Counted from the stretch's first letter, positions 22,501 to 33,760 are shown. The stretch: DNA of 64,000 bases from Azorinus chamasolen (GCA_963576725.1 OY755244.1:79669620-79733619), one strand, 5' to 3'. Translations and numbers: made by a program. Notes: generated from the letters alone by a model not told the origin.

Positions 22501-25500
22501 AGGGTGTGAAGTTAGTTACTTATTCCTGGTTCCTTATTGAGAATAACGAAAATAATTGAATAAATAACTGGGTGTGAAGTTAGCTACTTATTCCCGGTTC
22601 GTTATTCAAAATAACGAAACTAATTGAATAAGTAACTGGATGTGACGTTAGCTACTTATTCCCGGTTCGTTATTCAAAATAACGAAAATAATTGAATAAG
22701 TAACGGGATGTGAAGTTAGCTTCTTATTCCCGGTTCGTTATTCACAAAAAAGAAAATAATCGAATAAGTAACTGGATGTGAAGTTAGCTACTTATTCCCG
22801 GTTCGTTATTCACAAAAACGAAAATAATTGAATAAGTAACAGGATGTGAAGTTAGCTACTTATTCCCGGTTCGTTATTCAAAATAACGAAAATAATTGAA
22901 TAAGTAACGGGATGTGAAGTTAGCTACTTATTCCCGGTTCGTTATTCAGAACAACGAAAATAATCGAATAAGTAACTGGATGTGAAGTTAGCTACTTATT
23001 CCCGGTTCGTTATTCAAAATAACGAAACTAATTGAATAAGTAACTGGATGTGACGTTAGCTACTTATTCCCGGTTCGTTATTCAAAATAACGAAAATAAT
23101 TGAATAAGTAACGGGATGTGAAGTTAGCTTCTTATTCCCGGTTCGTTATTCACAAAAAAGAAAATAATCGAATAAGTAACTGGATGTGAAGTTAGCTACT
23201 TATTCCCGGTTCGTTATTCACAAAAACGAAAATAATTGAATAAGTAACAGGATGTGAAGTTAGCTACTTATTCCCGGTTCGTTATTCAAAATAACGAAAA
23301 TAATTGAATAAGTAACGGGATGTGAAGTTAGCTACTTATTCCCGGTTCGTTATTCAGAACAACGAAAATAATCGAATAAGTAACTGGATGTGAAGTTAGC
23401 TACTTATTCCCGGTTCGTTATTCAGAATAACGAAAATAATCGAATAAGTAACGGGATGTGAAGTTAGCTACTTATTCCCGGTTCGTTATTCACAAAAACG
23501 AAAATAATCGAATAAGTAACGGGATGTGAAGTTAGCTACTTATTCCCGGTTCGTTATTCAGAACAACGAAAATAATCGAATAAGTAACGGGATGTGAAGT
23601 TAGCTACTTATTCCCGGTTCGTTATTCAGAATAACGAAAATAGTCGAATAAGTAACGGGATGTGAAGTTAGCTACTTATTCCCGGTTCGTTATTCAGAAT
23701 AACGAAAATAGTCAAATAAGTAACTGGATGTGAAGTTAGCTACTTATTCCCGGTTCGTTATTCACAAAAACGAAAATAATCGAATAAGTAACTGGATGTG
23801 AAGTTAGCTACTTATTCCCGGTTCCTTATTCAAAATAATGAAAATAATTGAATAAGTAACAGGATGTGAAGTTAGCTACTTATTCCCGTTTCGTTATTCA
23901 GAATAACGAAAATAGTCGAATAAGTAACGGGATGTGAAGTTAGCTACCTATTCCCGGTTCGTTATTCAGAATAACGAAAATAATCGAATAAGTAACTGGA
24001 TGTGAAGTTAGCTACTTATTCCCGGTTCCTTATTCAAAATAATGAAAATAATTGAATAAGGAACGGGATGTGAAGTTAGCTACTTATTCCCGGTTCGTTA
24101 TTCAGAATAATGAAAATAATCGAATAAGTAACTGGATGTGAAGTTAGCTACTTATTCCCGGTTCCTTATTCAAAATAATGAAAATAATTGAATAAGTAAC
24201 AGGATGTGAAGTTAGCTACTTATTCCCGTTTCGTTATTCAGAATAACGAAAATAATCGAATAAGTAACGGGATGTGAAGTTAGCTACTTATTCCCGGTTC
24301 GTTATTCACAAAAACGAAAATATCGAATAAGTAACTGGATGTGAAGTTAGCTACTTATTCCCGGTTCGTTATTCACAAAAACGAAAATATCGAATAAGTA
24401 ACGGGATGTGAAGTTAGCTACTTATTCCCGGTTCGTTATTCAGAACAACGAAAATAATCGAATAAGTAACGGGATGTGAAGTTAGCTACTTATTCCCGGT
24501 TCGTAATTCAGAATAACGAAAATAATCGAATAAGTAACGGGATGTGAAGTTAGCTACCTATTCCCGGTTCGTTATTCAGAATAACGAAAATAATCGAGTA
24601 AGTAACGGGATGTGAAGTTAACTACCTATTCCCGGTTCGTTATTCACAAAAACGAAAATAATCGAATAAGTAACTGGATGTGAAGTTAGCTACTTATTCC
24701 CGGTTCCTTATTCAAAATAATGAAAATAATTGAATAAGGAACGGGATGTGAAGTTAGCTACTTATTCCCGGTTCGTTATTCAGAATAATGAAAATAATCG
24801 AATAAGTAACGGGATGTGAAGTTAGCTACTTATTCCCGGTTCGTTATTCACAAAAACGAAAATAATCGAATAAGTAACGGGATGTGAAGTTAGCTACTTA
24901 TTCCCGGTTCCTTATTCACAAAAACGAAAATATCGAATAAGTAACGGGATGTGAAGTTAGCTACTTATTCCCGGTTCGTTATTCAGAACAACGAAAATAA
25001 TCGAATAAGTAACGGGATGTGAAGTTAGCTACTTATTCCCGGTTCGTTATTCAGAATAACGAAAATAGTCGAATAAGTAACGGGATGTGAAGTTAGCTAC
25101 CTATTCCCGGTTCGTTATTCAGAATAACGAAAATAATCGAATAAGTAACTGGATGTGAAGTTAGCTACTTATTCCCGGTTCCTTATTCAAAATAATGAAA
25201 ATAATTGAATAAGGAACGGGATGTGAAGTTAGCTACTTATTCCCGGTTCGTTATTCAGAATAATGAAAATAATCGAATAAGTAACTGGATGTGAAGTTAG
25301 CTACTTATTCCCGGTTCCTTATTCAAAATAATGAAAATAATTGAATAAGTAACAGGATGTGAAGTTAGCTACTTATTCCCGTTTCGTTATTCAGAATAAC
25401 GAAAATAATCGAATAAGTAACGGGATGTGAAGTTAGCTACTTATTCCCGGTTCGTTATTCACAAAAACGAAAATATCGAATAAGTAACTGGATGTGAAGT

Positions 25501-27003
25501 TAGCTACTTATTCCCGGTTCGTTATTCACAAAAACGAAAATATCGAATAAGTAACGGGATGTGAAGTTAGCTACTTATTCCCGGTTCGTTTTTCAAATTA
25601 ACGAAAATAATTGAATAAGTAACGGGATGTGAGGTTAGCTACTTTTTCCCGGTTCGTTATTCAAATTAACGAAAATAATTGAATAAGTAACGGGATGTGA
25701 AGTTAGCTACTTATTCCCGGTTCGTTATTCAGAATAACGAAAATAATCGAATAAGTAACGGGATGTGAAGTTAGCTACTTATTCCCGGTTCGTTATTCAC
25801 AAAAACGAAAATAATCGAATAAGTAACTGGACGTGAAGTTGGCTACTTATTCCCGGTTCGTTATTCAAAATAACGAAAATAATTGAATAAGTAACGGAAT
25901 GTGAAGTTAGCTACTTATTCCCGGTTCGTTATTCAGAACAACGAAAATAATCGAATAAGTAACGGGATGTGAAGTTAGCTACTTATTCCCGGTTCGTTAT
26001 TCAGAATAACGAAAATAGTCGAATAAGTAACGGGATGTGAAGTTAGCTACTTATTCCCGGTTCGTTATTCAGAATAACGAAAATAGTCGAATAAGTAACG
26101 GGATGTGAAGTTAACTACCTATTCCCGGTTCGTTATTCACAAAAACGAAAATAATCGAATAAGTAACTGGATGTGAAGTTAGCTACTTATTCCCGGTTCC
26201 TTATTCAAAATAATGAAAATAATTGAATAAGGAACGGGATGTGAAGTTAGCTACTTATTCCCGGTTCGTTATTCAGAATAATGAAAATAATCGAATAAGT
26301 AACGGGATGTGAAGTTAGCTACTTATTCCCGGTTCGTTATTCACAAAAACGAAAATAATCGAATAAGTAACGGGATGTGAAGTTAGCTACTTATTCCCGG
26401 TTCCTTATTCACAAAAACGAAAATATCGAATAAGTAACGGGATGTGAAGTTAGCTACTTATTCCCGGTTCGTTATTCAGAACAACGAAAATAATCGAATA
26501 AGTAACGGGATGTGAAGTTAGCTACTTATTCCCGGTTCGTTATTCAGAATAACGAAAATAGTCGAATAAGTAACGGGATGTGAAGTTAGCTACCTATTCC
26601 CGGTTCGTTATTCAGAATAACGAAAATAATCGAATAAGTAACTGGATGTGAAGTTAGCTACTTATTCCCGGTTCCTTATTCAAAATAATGAAAATAATTG
26701 AATAAGGAACGGGATGTGAAGTTAGCTACTTATTCCCGGTTCGTTATTCACAAAAACGAAAATAATCGAATAAGTAACTGGATGTGAAGTTAGCTACTTA
26801 TTCCCGGTTCGTTATTCAAAATAACGAAAATAATTGAATAAGTAACGGGATGTGAAGTTAGCTACTTATTCCCGGTTCGTTATTCAGAATAACGAATATA
26901 ATTGAATAAGTAACTGAGTGTGAAGTTAGCTACTTATTCCCGGTTCGTTATTCACAAAAACGAAAACAGTCGAATAAGTAACGGAGTGTGAAGTTAGCTA
27001 CTT
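22501..27003 (-). repeat. Right array of 68-bp units (~66 units)
   Basis: The same unit as the left array, inverted: GTGAAGTTAGCTACTTATTC and CCCGGTTCGTTATTCA. Blocks recur at ~408 bp (AAGTTAGCTTCTTATTCC near 22713 and 23121) and ~1156 bp (paired GAAAATATCGAATAAG units near 24316 and 25472), about 6 and 17 units. Confidence 0.97.
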
Positions 27004-27078
27004 GTTTGCTATTGAACATTCACAATCCATTGAATGTCGAACTGGGAACAAGGAACAAGTAGCCAACTTCACGGACAT
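26980..27078 (-). repeat. Right terminal hairpin cap
   Basis: Near-exact inverted copy of 11179-11276, ending GTAGCCAACTTCACGGACAT. One internal difference is CCCAGTTCG against CCCTGTTCG when compared on the same strand. Confidence 0.88.
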
Positions 27079-27087
27079 TCAATTCAT
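27079..27087 (+). repeat. Right 9-bp target-site duplication
   Basis: TCAATTCAT directly follows the terminal CTTCACGGACAT, matching 11170-11178. Confidence 0.85.
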
Positions 27088-27099
27088 ATCAAATGACGG

Positions 27100-27405
27100 A
27101 AGCCAGCGAAATGTATAATAGTGGTATTGTGACCCTTTCTCTTAACGTTCAGTATATGAGGAAAAGTGTATGAAATGTTTCTTCAGGTGTTAGGTAAATG
27201 TTACATGAGAGTGTTTTAATCCATTATAATAACATCATGAAAATCAATGTCATGCGAAAATTCGCAGTCATGCACCCACTGTCGCTTACCATTTTCCCTT
27301 TTGGGCAGTTTTGCATGAATTTATCACATCATGAAAATTCATCAACTTATTTTTATACGGAAAACAGTCAAAAAAGAAATTGTTAGCCTAGACAAAGCCA
27401 TAGGA
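27100..27405. other. No feature seen; possible hpB remnant
   Basis: TTTAATCCATTATAATAACATC near 27215 faintly resembles an hpB or hpE terminus. No gene. Confidence 0.35.
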
Positions 27406-27409
27406 TCAG

Positions 27410-27535
27410 GGTTATTATAATTTCATAAGCAAACAGAGAATACCCTGATCGAAGACTCCTACAGGAGTCGTCTGATCTGGATCTACTCTGTATAGGCATG
27501 CATGAAAAGGGTTTTTATATCAAGGGAAGAGTTAA
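27410..27535. mobile_element. hpB hairpin fragment
   Basis: AATTTCATAAGCAAACAGAG, then arms ACCCTGATCGAAGACTCC and GGAGTCGTCTGATCTGGATC with the fixed mismatch (CTGATC against GATCTG). Confidence 0.75.
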
Positions 27536-27592
27536 CTCTTTGCTGTTGTCATCTGCTAAAAGTGTCTATTTATTTTCGCTCCCATTCATTCA

Positions 27593-27776
27593 CAACATCT
27601 GAACCACCAAAAATAGTCTAATTCTGGGTGTTAGATGCAGGTGGTAGCTTTATGCAGGACGAAAGTCCTATTGGAGCTTTCTGCATATCTTTCCTCCTGC
27701 ATTAAGCAACCACCTGCTTATGGAGACAGTCATGTTTGTTCATTAAGTGGTCGCATAAAAGGAGTTTGACTGTATA
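27593..27776. mobile_element. hpA MITE
   Basis: Right TIR AAGTGGTCGCATAAAAGGAG to ACTGTA. Core CAGGTGGTAGCTTTATGC against GCATTAAGCAACCACCTG (mismatch present). The apex side is shortened to CCTATTGGAGC. Confidence 0.82.
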
Positions 27777-27780
27777 TCAT

Positions 27781-27975
27781 TTAGATTCATTTTTACCATG
27801 GAATGTGAATACAGGAAAGTTTGGCTTTGGCAGAAACTGTAGTCATGTCTATATTATTTCATAACTAAAGAGAGCAGACCCTGATCAGACGGCTCCTATT
27901 GGAGCAGTCTGATCTGGGTCTAGCCTGTTTGCAAAGGCGTAGAAATGCGTATTTATGGAGTAAAGGGTTCTACAC
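27781..27975. mobile_element. hpB hairpin MITE
   Basis: Interior TTTGGCAGAAACTGTAG, palindrome 27868-27935 with ACGGCTCCTATTGGAGCAGT, and distal end CGTATTTATGGAGTAAAGGG. Confidence 0.82.
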
Positions 27976-27984
27976 ACTTTACTT

Positions 27985-28089
27985 GTTAAGTCCACCTTTG
28001 CACGTCTGTACAAACACAATAGACAACTGTCATATAGTAACTGTCTGACCCAGGTCTATCCAGTTGGCTTATATAGTACAGATCTGATA
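27985..28089. mobile_element. hpB decayed fragment
   Basis: TTAAGTCCACCTTTGCACG, GTCTGACCCAGGTCTATCC and GCTTATATAGTACAG remain. One arm only. Confidence 0.5.
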
Positions 28090-28298
28090 TACAGTAAAAC
28101 CTCTCTAAAATGGCCACTAAATTAAATAAAGTATTTTGTGTTAAAGGCAGGTGGCTGCTTAAAGCAAGATGAAAGTAAAACAGAACGCTCCTATAGGAGC
28201 GTTCTGTTTTATTTTCACCTTGCTTTAAGCAAATCACCTGCCCTAAATACCAACTAATTAACACGATTTAGTGGCCGTTATAGAGAGGTTATACTGTA
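28090..28298. mobile_element. hpA MITE, intact 209 bp
   Basis: TACAGTAAAACCTCTCTAAA start and GAGAGGTTATACTGTA end. Stem AGTAAAACAGAACGCTCC with apex GCTCCTATAGGAGC. Same TIR dialect as 5551-5759. Its right TA is the left TA of the next copy. Confidence 0.92.
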
Positions 28299-28471
28299 CA
28301 GTAAAACCTCTCTATAACAGCCACTAACTTGCGTTAATAAGTTGGTATTTAGGGCTGGTGGCTGCTTAAAGGAGTGTTCTGTTTTACTGTTACCTTGCTT
28401 TAAGCAGCCACCTGCCTTTACACAAAATACTTAATGTAATTTAGTGGCCGTTATAGAGAGGTTTTACTGTA
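28297..28471. mobile_element. hpA MITE, internally deleted, sharing TA with neighbour
   Basis: TACAGTAAAACCTCTCTATA start and GAGAGGTTTTACTGTA end. One arm between the TIR and the apex is deleted (GGCTGCTTAAAGGAGTG). Confidence 0.9.
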
Positions 28472-28997
28472 TTATGATTCTCTTCCAGTTCCCGTGACTG
28501 TGAGTTTCCTTACCATTTTGTTGCGAGCCATTACTGTATAGCGAATATATTTCACGAGTTTTCACAATGGTGAGTTATTTTTAATTATGGCTTAAATATT
28601 GAATTAACAGAGAAAAGAACAGTCAAACATATTAGTAATATGTTTAGAATCTTTTTATTTCATTCAATCCTTTTGAATGCTGATTTTTTCAAAGTTGAAT
28701 GAACCATCTATGTTTAACTAAAGAGTCATTTCAGTATGAAGGGCTTAAATTCGTCATCTAGAGGATTTTGAAAAACAAACAGCAAAGACTGACCAGAGAG
28801 GCCATCTAGGAGCCCTCCGATCTGGGTCTACACCATTAGCGAACATCAGTACATTCGTAGGGTTAAGGCACATAACATTAATATTCTTTTGAGGATTTTG
28901 CGGTGTGGCGATTAGTTTTAAATATTTACACACTGCTGTTTACAATGCCTCAGATTTTGATCGTAAATATTATCCCATCGATAATTACGGCGCGGTA
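28472..28997. other. No gene; one hpB arm
   Basis: A lone hpB arm near 28785-28840 (GACCAGAGAGGCC, CCTCCGATCTGGGTCTAC). Otherwise nothing recognised. Confidence 0.45.
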
Positions 28998-29230
28998 TTA
29001 ACCCTTTCCCTGGTCTATAATCAATTCCAATTTCAATACCTACTGAATACTCATAGACAAAGTAGTTAAAATGAAATTTGGAAGGTGGAACAGTGTAGCC
29101 AGTTTAGAAAGTAATGAAACAGACCTATCAAATTCCATTAGCAAAAAGAGCAGACTCTGATCAGACGGCTCCTACACAGGAGCCGTCTGATCTGGGTTTA
29201 ATCTGTTTGCAAATGCATGAATAGGATTAA
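28998..29230. mobile_element. hpB2 hairpin MITE
   Basis: TTAACCCTTTCCCTGG start and AATAGGATTAA end, TTAA at both edges. Palindrome 29143-29210: CTCTGATCAGACGGCTCC against GGAGCCGTCTGATCTGGG. The interior AATTTGGAAGGTGGAACAGT is shared with the other hpB2 copies. Confidence 0.85.
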
Positions 29231-29731
29231 AATTTAATAATCTTTATACAACAATAAATATCTGGTTGACATTTCACAAATAGTCTGGATCCAGATAAGA
29301 TCACCCGATCCGTACACCCATTGCTTGACTTATTTACCATTTGCGTTCTTCACAACAATTGGATCATGACTTAATTACATATTTAGCAGGTGAGGATCTG
29401 GGAAGCCAACAATGATTATAGCTTTCGAAAGGAATTCCGTTGACTTTTACCCGTTTAATCATAATAGTCGGAGCATTCATATCAAATTCCTGTCATAATT
29501 GGCATATTAGAGTTCGTGGTTTGGTGACAATAGTATTGTTCTTGTCTGCATAGCCCCAGTGCCCACATGAAAGGTAGCAGACATAATCTTTCACGTTGGC
29601 TTTTTCACGGGTCACACTTTGCTATGCAGAGGTTTGGACCCCGCAATAGAACCGTTTACGGGTTATTGTCTAAATACCGTACCGCATTATGATGATTTAA
29701 TTGTCAAAAAATCCATAGAAAGTTTAAAAAA
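29231..29731. other. No feature seen
   Basis: Only an hpC-like scrap AGTCTGGATCCAGATAAGATC near 29283. No gene. Confidence 0.45.
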
Positions 29732-29935
29732 TTAATTCTTTTTGCTGCCAATAGCCAAATAATGACCACCATTGTAAACAGTTTGGATCACACCATCTAA
29801 CCTGATGATGGGATCCAAAGTAAGTGTTACTGTGATCATGTTTGTTAAAACAAAAATGAAGAAGTTGTTAAAAAATGAAATTTCAAGCAGACAACAGGCT
29901 TTGCAGACGACAGTTCGTTGTAGCGAAATATTTAA
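29732..29935. mobile_element. hpC MITE with collapsed palindrome
   Basis: TTAATTCTTTTTGCTGCCAA start, interior GCAGACGACAGTTCGTTG, and a shortened stem (GTTTGGATCACACC, GATGATGGGATCCAAA) lacking the GACGCCGAG apex. Overlapping 106- and 70-codon frames are by-products. Confidence 0.7.
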
Positions 29936-30180
29936 TCTAATATTAATGTCTATGTGTTTTAAAATAGAAAAACCCATATCTAAAATAGCCGTCACATGTA
30001 ATCGTCTTCCGTCGTGAAACTCGTCAGTGTCAGTAGGGAAAATATTTGGCACACCAAGGGAGTTACTTTCTAGCGCATGCTGAGAACAAGCTCTCTGGTG
30101 GGAAAGAAGCTATATTAGTAGCATGTCATGCTCGGATTCGAAACAAACGAACTCCCCTAACAGAGACCCAGGCACGATGC

Positions 30181-30350
30181 GTAAATTAAAACATTTCCAA
30201 GATTAACTTCTTTATTTCTCCGCCAAACCCAACGTTGTGACCACTCTTTAAAATCCTCTCGAAGAGGGGATTCTAAAGAGTGGTCACAACATAGGATTTG
30301 GTGGAGAATTGACGCACTTTTAAATGTTGCTTTGCCCCTACGAGACACAA
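30181..30350. mobile_element. hpF hairpin element
   Basis: Palindrome 30233-30290: GTTGTGACCACTCTTTAAAA pairs with TCTAAAGAGTGGTCACAAC; apex CTCTCGAAGAGGGG. Flanks CTTCTTTATTTCTCCGCC and GGTGGAGAATTGACGC are conserved in other hpF copies. Confidence 0.8.
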
Positions 30351-30599
30351 TTTAAAATACACATTTCACAAAACGTGCTACGGCCAGACAGACAAGAGTC
30401 AATCTAAATGCTATCTCAGTTTTCAAAAGGGAGATCATAAAATATGTTTAAACTTGCAACTGAGTATTTTTGATACTCTATTGATATTCCCAAACCTCCT
30501 GCCGTTGGCGGGATTGTGGCGAACTGATTTGTGAGAACAAGGCGTTCTGGGATTTACATTGTTGTATTCACTGTATATGCCGATATACATGTACATGTA

Positions 30600-30700
30600 T
30601 GTCATTGGAGTTTTCTGCATCATTTTTGGCCTGCATTAAGCTACCACCTGTCTTACGTACCCAAAATTAGACATCAGTTTGGTGATTTGGTTCTACTGAA
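30600..30700. mobile_element. hpA right-half fragment
   Basis: TTGGAGTTTTCTGCATC, GCCTGCATTAAGCTACCACC and GGTTCTACTG remain; the left half is gone. Confidence 0.65.
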
Positions 30701-31193
30701 TTTGAAATCAGTATTTAAACTAAGGAGGAATTTATATAAAGTCATTACTTGTATCAGGTATTTATAGGCCATCAAAATGTAGAAGTAAAAATAGTCGAGT
30801 GTCGAGCTTGTAACAATAAATAAATACGTGTAAATAAATGTGTAAATAAATACATGTAAATCAATTAAACAACTATTGCGGCCCTTGAACGAAACTCGAA
30901 CAGATTATGTAATTATGAATATATTTTTGGAACACACTATACACAATACTGCGACCCAGATAAGACCAATTCTTCAAACACCAAATATGTATTTCGGGTC
31001 ACAAGTAGCGTTCTATCGGCCTTGAAATAAGATAAGAATTAATTTAGTATTCAAAAGATTTAATCCTTTGAACATTTAATAATTTCCATCAGATAATTCT
31101 TCCATACAATGACAGTTTTTAATTTAGTTTTAAAGACATGATGGGGTTATCACACAGTTCAGAACCTGATAAGAATCTAAATCCAAATTGTTT
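30701..31193. other. No feature seen
   Basis: A short AT-rich run of TAAATAAATACATGTAAA near 30815-30862. No gene. Confidence 0.5.
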
Positions 31194-31440
31194 TTAACCA
31201 TTTCCTTCATATATAACCGCAATTTCGCGTCTTTGCAAACAGAGTAGACCCAGATCAGACGGATCCTATAGGAGCCGTCTCAGTAGATTCTACTATATTT
31301 GCTTAAAACTTGATATAGTTATATTTTTAAAGATTTTGTTAAAATAAAACATTCCTTTGAAAAAAACACATAATAAAATTTCAGCTAATATTCATGATTC
31401 CATTATTTCTTACATTGATATCTAACAGGCGAAGGGTGAA
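31194..31440. mobile_element. hpB hairpin MITE
   Basis: TTAACCATTTCCTTCATA start and GGCGAAGGGTGAA end. Arms ACCCAGATCAGACGGATCC and GGAGCCGTCTCAGTAGATTC; the right arm is partly mutated. Confidence 0.8.
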
Positions 31441-31459
31441 AGATATAGTAAAACTCTTC

Positions 31460-31689
31460 TTAACCCATTTGTGCCCACGGTCCCATATATGGGATGTAGG
31501 CAAACAGTGTAGACTCTGATCAGACGCCGCATTATGCGGTGTCTGGTCAGAATCTACACTGTTTGCTGATAGGAATTTCAATATAAAACAAAACGAAAAT
31601 GAAAATTTAGACAAGGCATCCCTTAGATAGAAGATGAACTTATCCAATATTATAAGCATGGAAGAATCCACTGGGCGCAAATGGGTTAA
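31460..31689. mobile_element. hpD hairpin MITE, intact 230 bp
   Basis: TTAA at both edges, with TIR CCCATTTGTGCCCA and its partner TGGGCGCAAATGGG. The palindrome 31508-31571 has apex GCCGCATTATGCGGT and arms AAACAGTGTAGACTCTGATC. The small palindrome TCCCATATATGGGA lies next to one end. A piggyBac-type MITE by ends and target site. Confidence 0.9.
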
Positions 31690-31843
31690 GCCACTACTTA
31701 ATCATTTAACATGGGAGTCTTTAAAAAGAGGTTGGTTATATAATGCAAAACATGCGTAATTATAGCTCCAATTGGAGCTTTTTGCATATCATTTGTCCTG
31801 CATTAAGCTACCAGCTGTGTTAAAATACAGAAATGAGCCCCAT
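31690..31843. mobile_element. hpA fragment
   Basis: GGTTGGTTATATAATGC and GCATTAAGCTACCAGCTG pair around GCTCCAATTGGAGC. TIRs are missing. Confidence 0.65.
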
Positions 31844-32081
31844 TTAACCATTTACTCCATAAATACGCCTTTCTACACCTTTTTGGAAACAGAGTAGTCC
31901 CGGATCAGACGGCTCCTATACCGTCTGATCAGGGTCTGCTCTGTTTCCTTACGAAGTAATATAGATATGAGTCTACAGTTTCTGTGAAGGCTAAAAGTTC
32001 ATGTGCTCATATACCATTATAAAAAATCATATTCATGATGTCATTATTTCTTACATGAATATTCATGGAGTAAAGGGCTAA
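31844..32081. mobile_element. hpB hairpin MITE, near-complete
   Basis: TTAACCATTTACTCCATAAA start and ATTCATGGAGTAAAGGGCTA end. The palindrome is shortened at the apex (GGCTCCTATACCGTC). Interior GTCTACAGTTTCTGTGAAGG is standard hpB. Confidence 0.87.
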
Positions 32082-32424
32082 GTAATCGGAGAGGTTTTCT
32101 GTTATCTCAAGTAAAGTGTTCAGATCATAGTTATGTTACAGCCTGACCCTGCAAAGCAGCACAGACGTCTCGCCTCCTGTGTGCAGTTGGTACTTGCTGT
32201 TGGTACTAACTGCAGCGGTGATACTACAGTGACCTCCAGTACGATCCGCGGCAAGGAAGTACACCAATAGTACCAACCCATTGTATTGTCGTCACCCAGC
32301 GGCTCACTCGCCTGGCGCGAACTTCTATGCGGGAGAAGTGTTTAGCGTATCGAATTTGACATACGTCCAAATGTTTCACAAAACTCTTAGATGGCTTTTT
32401 TGTCTTTTACGTATCAGTGCACTT
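32082..32424. other. No feature seen
   Basis: Locally GC-richer (GACGTCTCGCCTCC, GTACGATCCGCGGC) with no recognised gene or repeat. Confidence 0.45.
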
Positions 32425-32613
32425 ACCCTTTTCTGAAATAGCTTATGGACACAGATATATTTGGCCTTGACAAAAACAGCAGAGTCATATCTCTATTTCG
32501 TCATAAGCAAACTAAACAGACCATGATCAGACAGACTCCTATTGGGCCGTCTGATCTGGGTCTACTCTGTTTACAAAGGCGTAGAAAGGTGTATTTGTGG
32601 AGTATAGGGTTAA
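32425..32613. mobile_element. hpB hairpin MITE
   Basis: Palindrome 32511-32575: CATGATCAGACAGACTCC against GGGCCGTCTGATCTGGGTC. Distal end GTGGAGTATAGGGTTAA with TTAA at 32610. Confidence 0.8.
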
Positions 32614-32743
32614 GAAAATAAAGAATGAATTTCGTTTGAACTATGACAAAGTCGTTTGCCATCTTTGATTCTTTAGCATCGTGTTGTACCCGTCTTGGAC
32701 GAGAATATTGTCCATTAAACAGCATAACTTGTTTTAAGCGACC

Positions 32744-32972
32744 TTAACCCATTACCTCATAGGCTATCTATAGACCCAGCCTCTTTGAATAAATCTACCG
32801 AAAAGGAGCATTTATTAAAGAAAATGAAAAGTTTAGAATTGTGCAGTTTTGAAACCATTGTGATAAATAGAGCATTTGCTCCTATGCAGCAAATGCTCTA
32901 TTTATCACAATGGTTTCAAAGAGTGACTTTAACAGAGACGTCAAAAGGCGTCAATATGAGGGAATGGGTTAA
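32744..32972. mobile_element. hpE hairpin MITE, intact 229 bp
   Basis: TTAA at both edges; ends CCCATTACCTCATAGGC and GAGGGAATGGG. The palindrome 32850-32932 pairs GAAACCATTGTGATAAATAG with its complement; apex GCTCCTATGCAGC. A piggyBac-type MITE by target site and ends. Confidence 0.9.
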
Positions 32973-33147
32973 TTAGATACAGGAATCTTTTAAAAGCAGG
33001 TGGTTGCCTAATGCAGGACAAAAGTACTAGAGAAAGCTCATATAGGAACTTTCTGCATTACTTTTGTTCTGTATTAAGCTCCCATCTGCCTTACAGACCC
33101 ATAATTAGACCTCTCTTTGATGGTCGATTAAGACATGTTCTACTGTA
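32973..33147. mobile_element. hpA MITE lacking left TIR
   Basis: Core CAGGTGGTTGCCTAATGC against TATTAAGCTCCCATCTG, right TIR GACATGTTCTACTGTA. It abuts the hpE element at its TTAA edge. Confidence 0.78.
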
Positions 33148-33167
33148 ACGGGGAAACGAAATACAGC

Positions 33168-33545
33168 ATGTATAGCATAAACATACAAATATACTGTAAA
33201 TTAGCATAAATATACAGATATACTGTAAATTAGCATAAATATACAGATGTACTGTAAATTACCATAAATATACAGATATACTGTAAATTACCATAAATAT
33301 ACAGATATACTGTAAATTACCATAAATATACAGATATACTGTAAATTAGCATAAATAAACAGATAAATATACAGATATACTGTAAATTAGCATAAATATA
33401 TAGATATACTGTAAATTAGCATAAATATACAGATATACTGTAAATTAGCATAAATATACAGATATACTGTTACTGTAAATTAGCATTAATATACAGATAT
33501 ACTGTAAATTAGCATAAACATACAGATATACTGTAAATTCCATTT
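33168..33545 (+). repeat. 29-bp minisatellite, ~13 units
   Basis: Tandem copies of CATAAATATACAGATATAC followed by TGTAAATTA, with G/C variation at the first position. Confidence 0.95.
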
Positions 33546-33559
33546 AAACCGTAATTTTA

Positions 33560-33735
33560 GTAAAGCAGAATTTAGATATGTTATGCAGTTTCTGCTTAAT
33601 TCATAGTGAAAATCACGTAGACTGCTCCTTTGGGAGCTTTTTGTGTGACTTTTACTTTGCATTAAGCTGCAATCTGTCATAAAGACCGGTATTGATACTT
33701 ATTTGAACATCCCGCTATAAGCTGATATTGCCTAT
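33560..33735. mobile_element. hpA decayed copy
   Basis: GCAGTTTCTGCTTAATTC, apex GCTCCTTTGGGAGC, GCATTAAGCTGCAATCTG and an end CGCTATAAGC. Confidence 0.6.
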
Positions 33736-33760
33736 AAAATAAAGGGATACTGGATATTTA

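Larger units (their letters stand above)
11179..27078. mobile_element. 15.9-kb foldback transposon with array-built inverted repeats
   Basis: The two ends are near-identical inverted repeats beginning ATGTCCGTGAAGTTGGCTAC. The outer ~140 bp differ at only a few positions. Each end leads into an array of a ~68-bp unit, in opposite orientation on the two sides. A 9-bp duplication TCAATTCAT borders the whole block. The centre (17300-22500) adds further inverted repeats but has no transposase-like frame, so the element appears non-autonomous. Drosophila FB (9-bp duplications) and sea urchin TU elements have this plan. The superfamily is not assignable here; Mutator-like is compatible with a 9-bp duplication. 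Confidence 0.85.

Noticed and set aside
11265..27003. CRISPR-like array
   Set aside because: The 68-bp units are contiguous with no unique spacers, are opposed on two sides, and the sequence is eukaryotic in character.
11265..27003. Centromeric satellite
   Set aside because: The inverted layout, capped ends and 9-bp target duplication fit a transposon better; nothing specific to a centromere is seen.
29732..30052. 106-codon minus-strand frame
   Set aside because: It overlaps an hpC element almost entirely.
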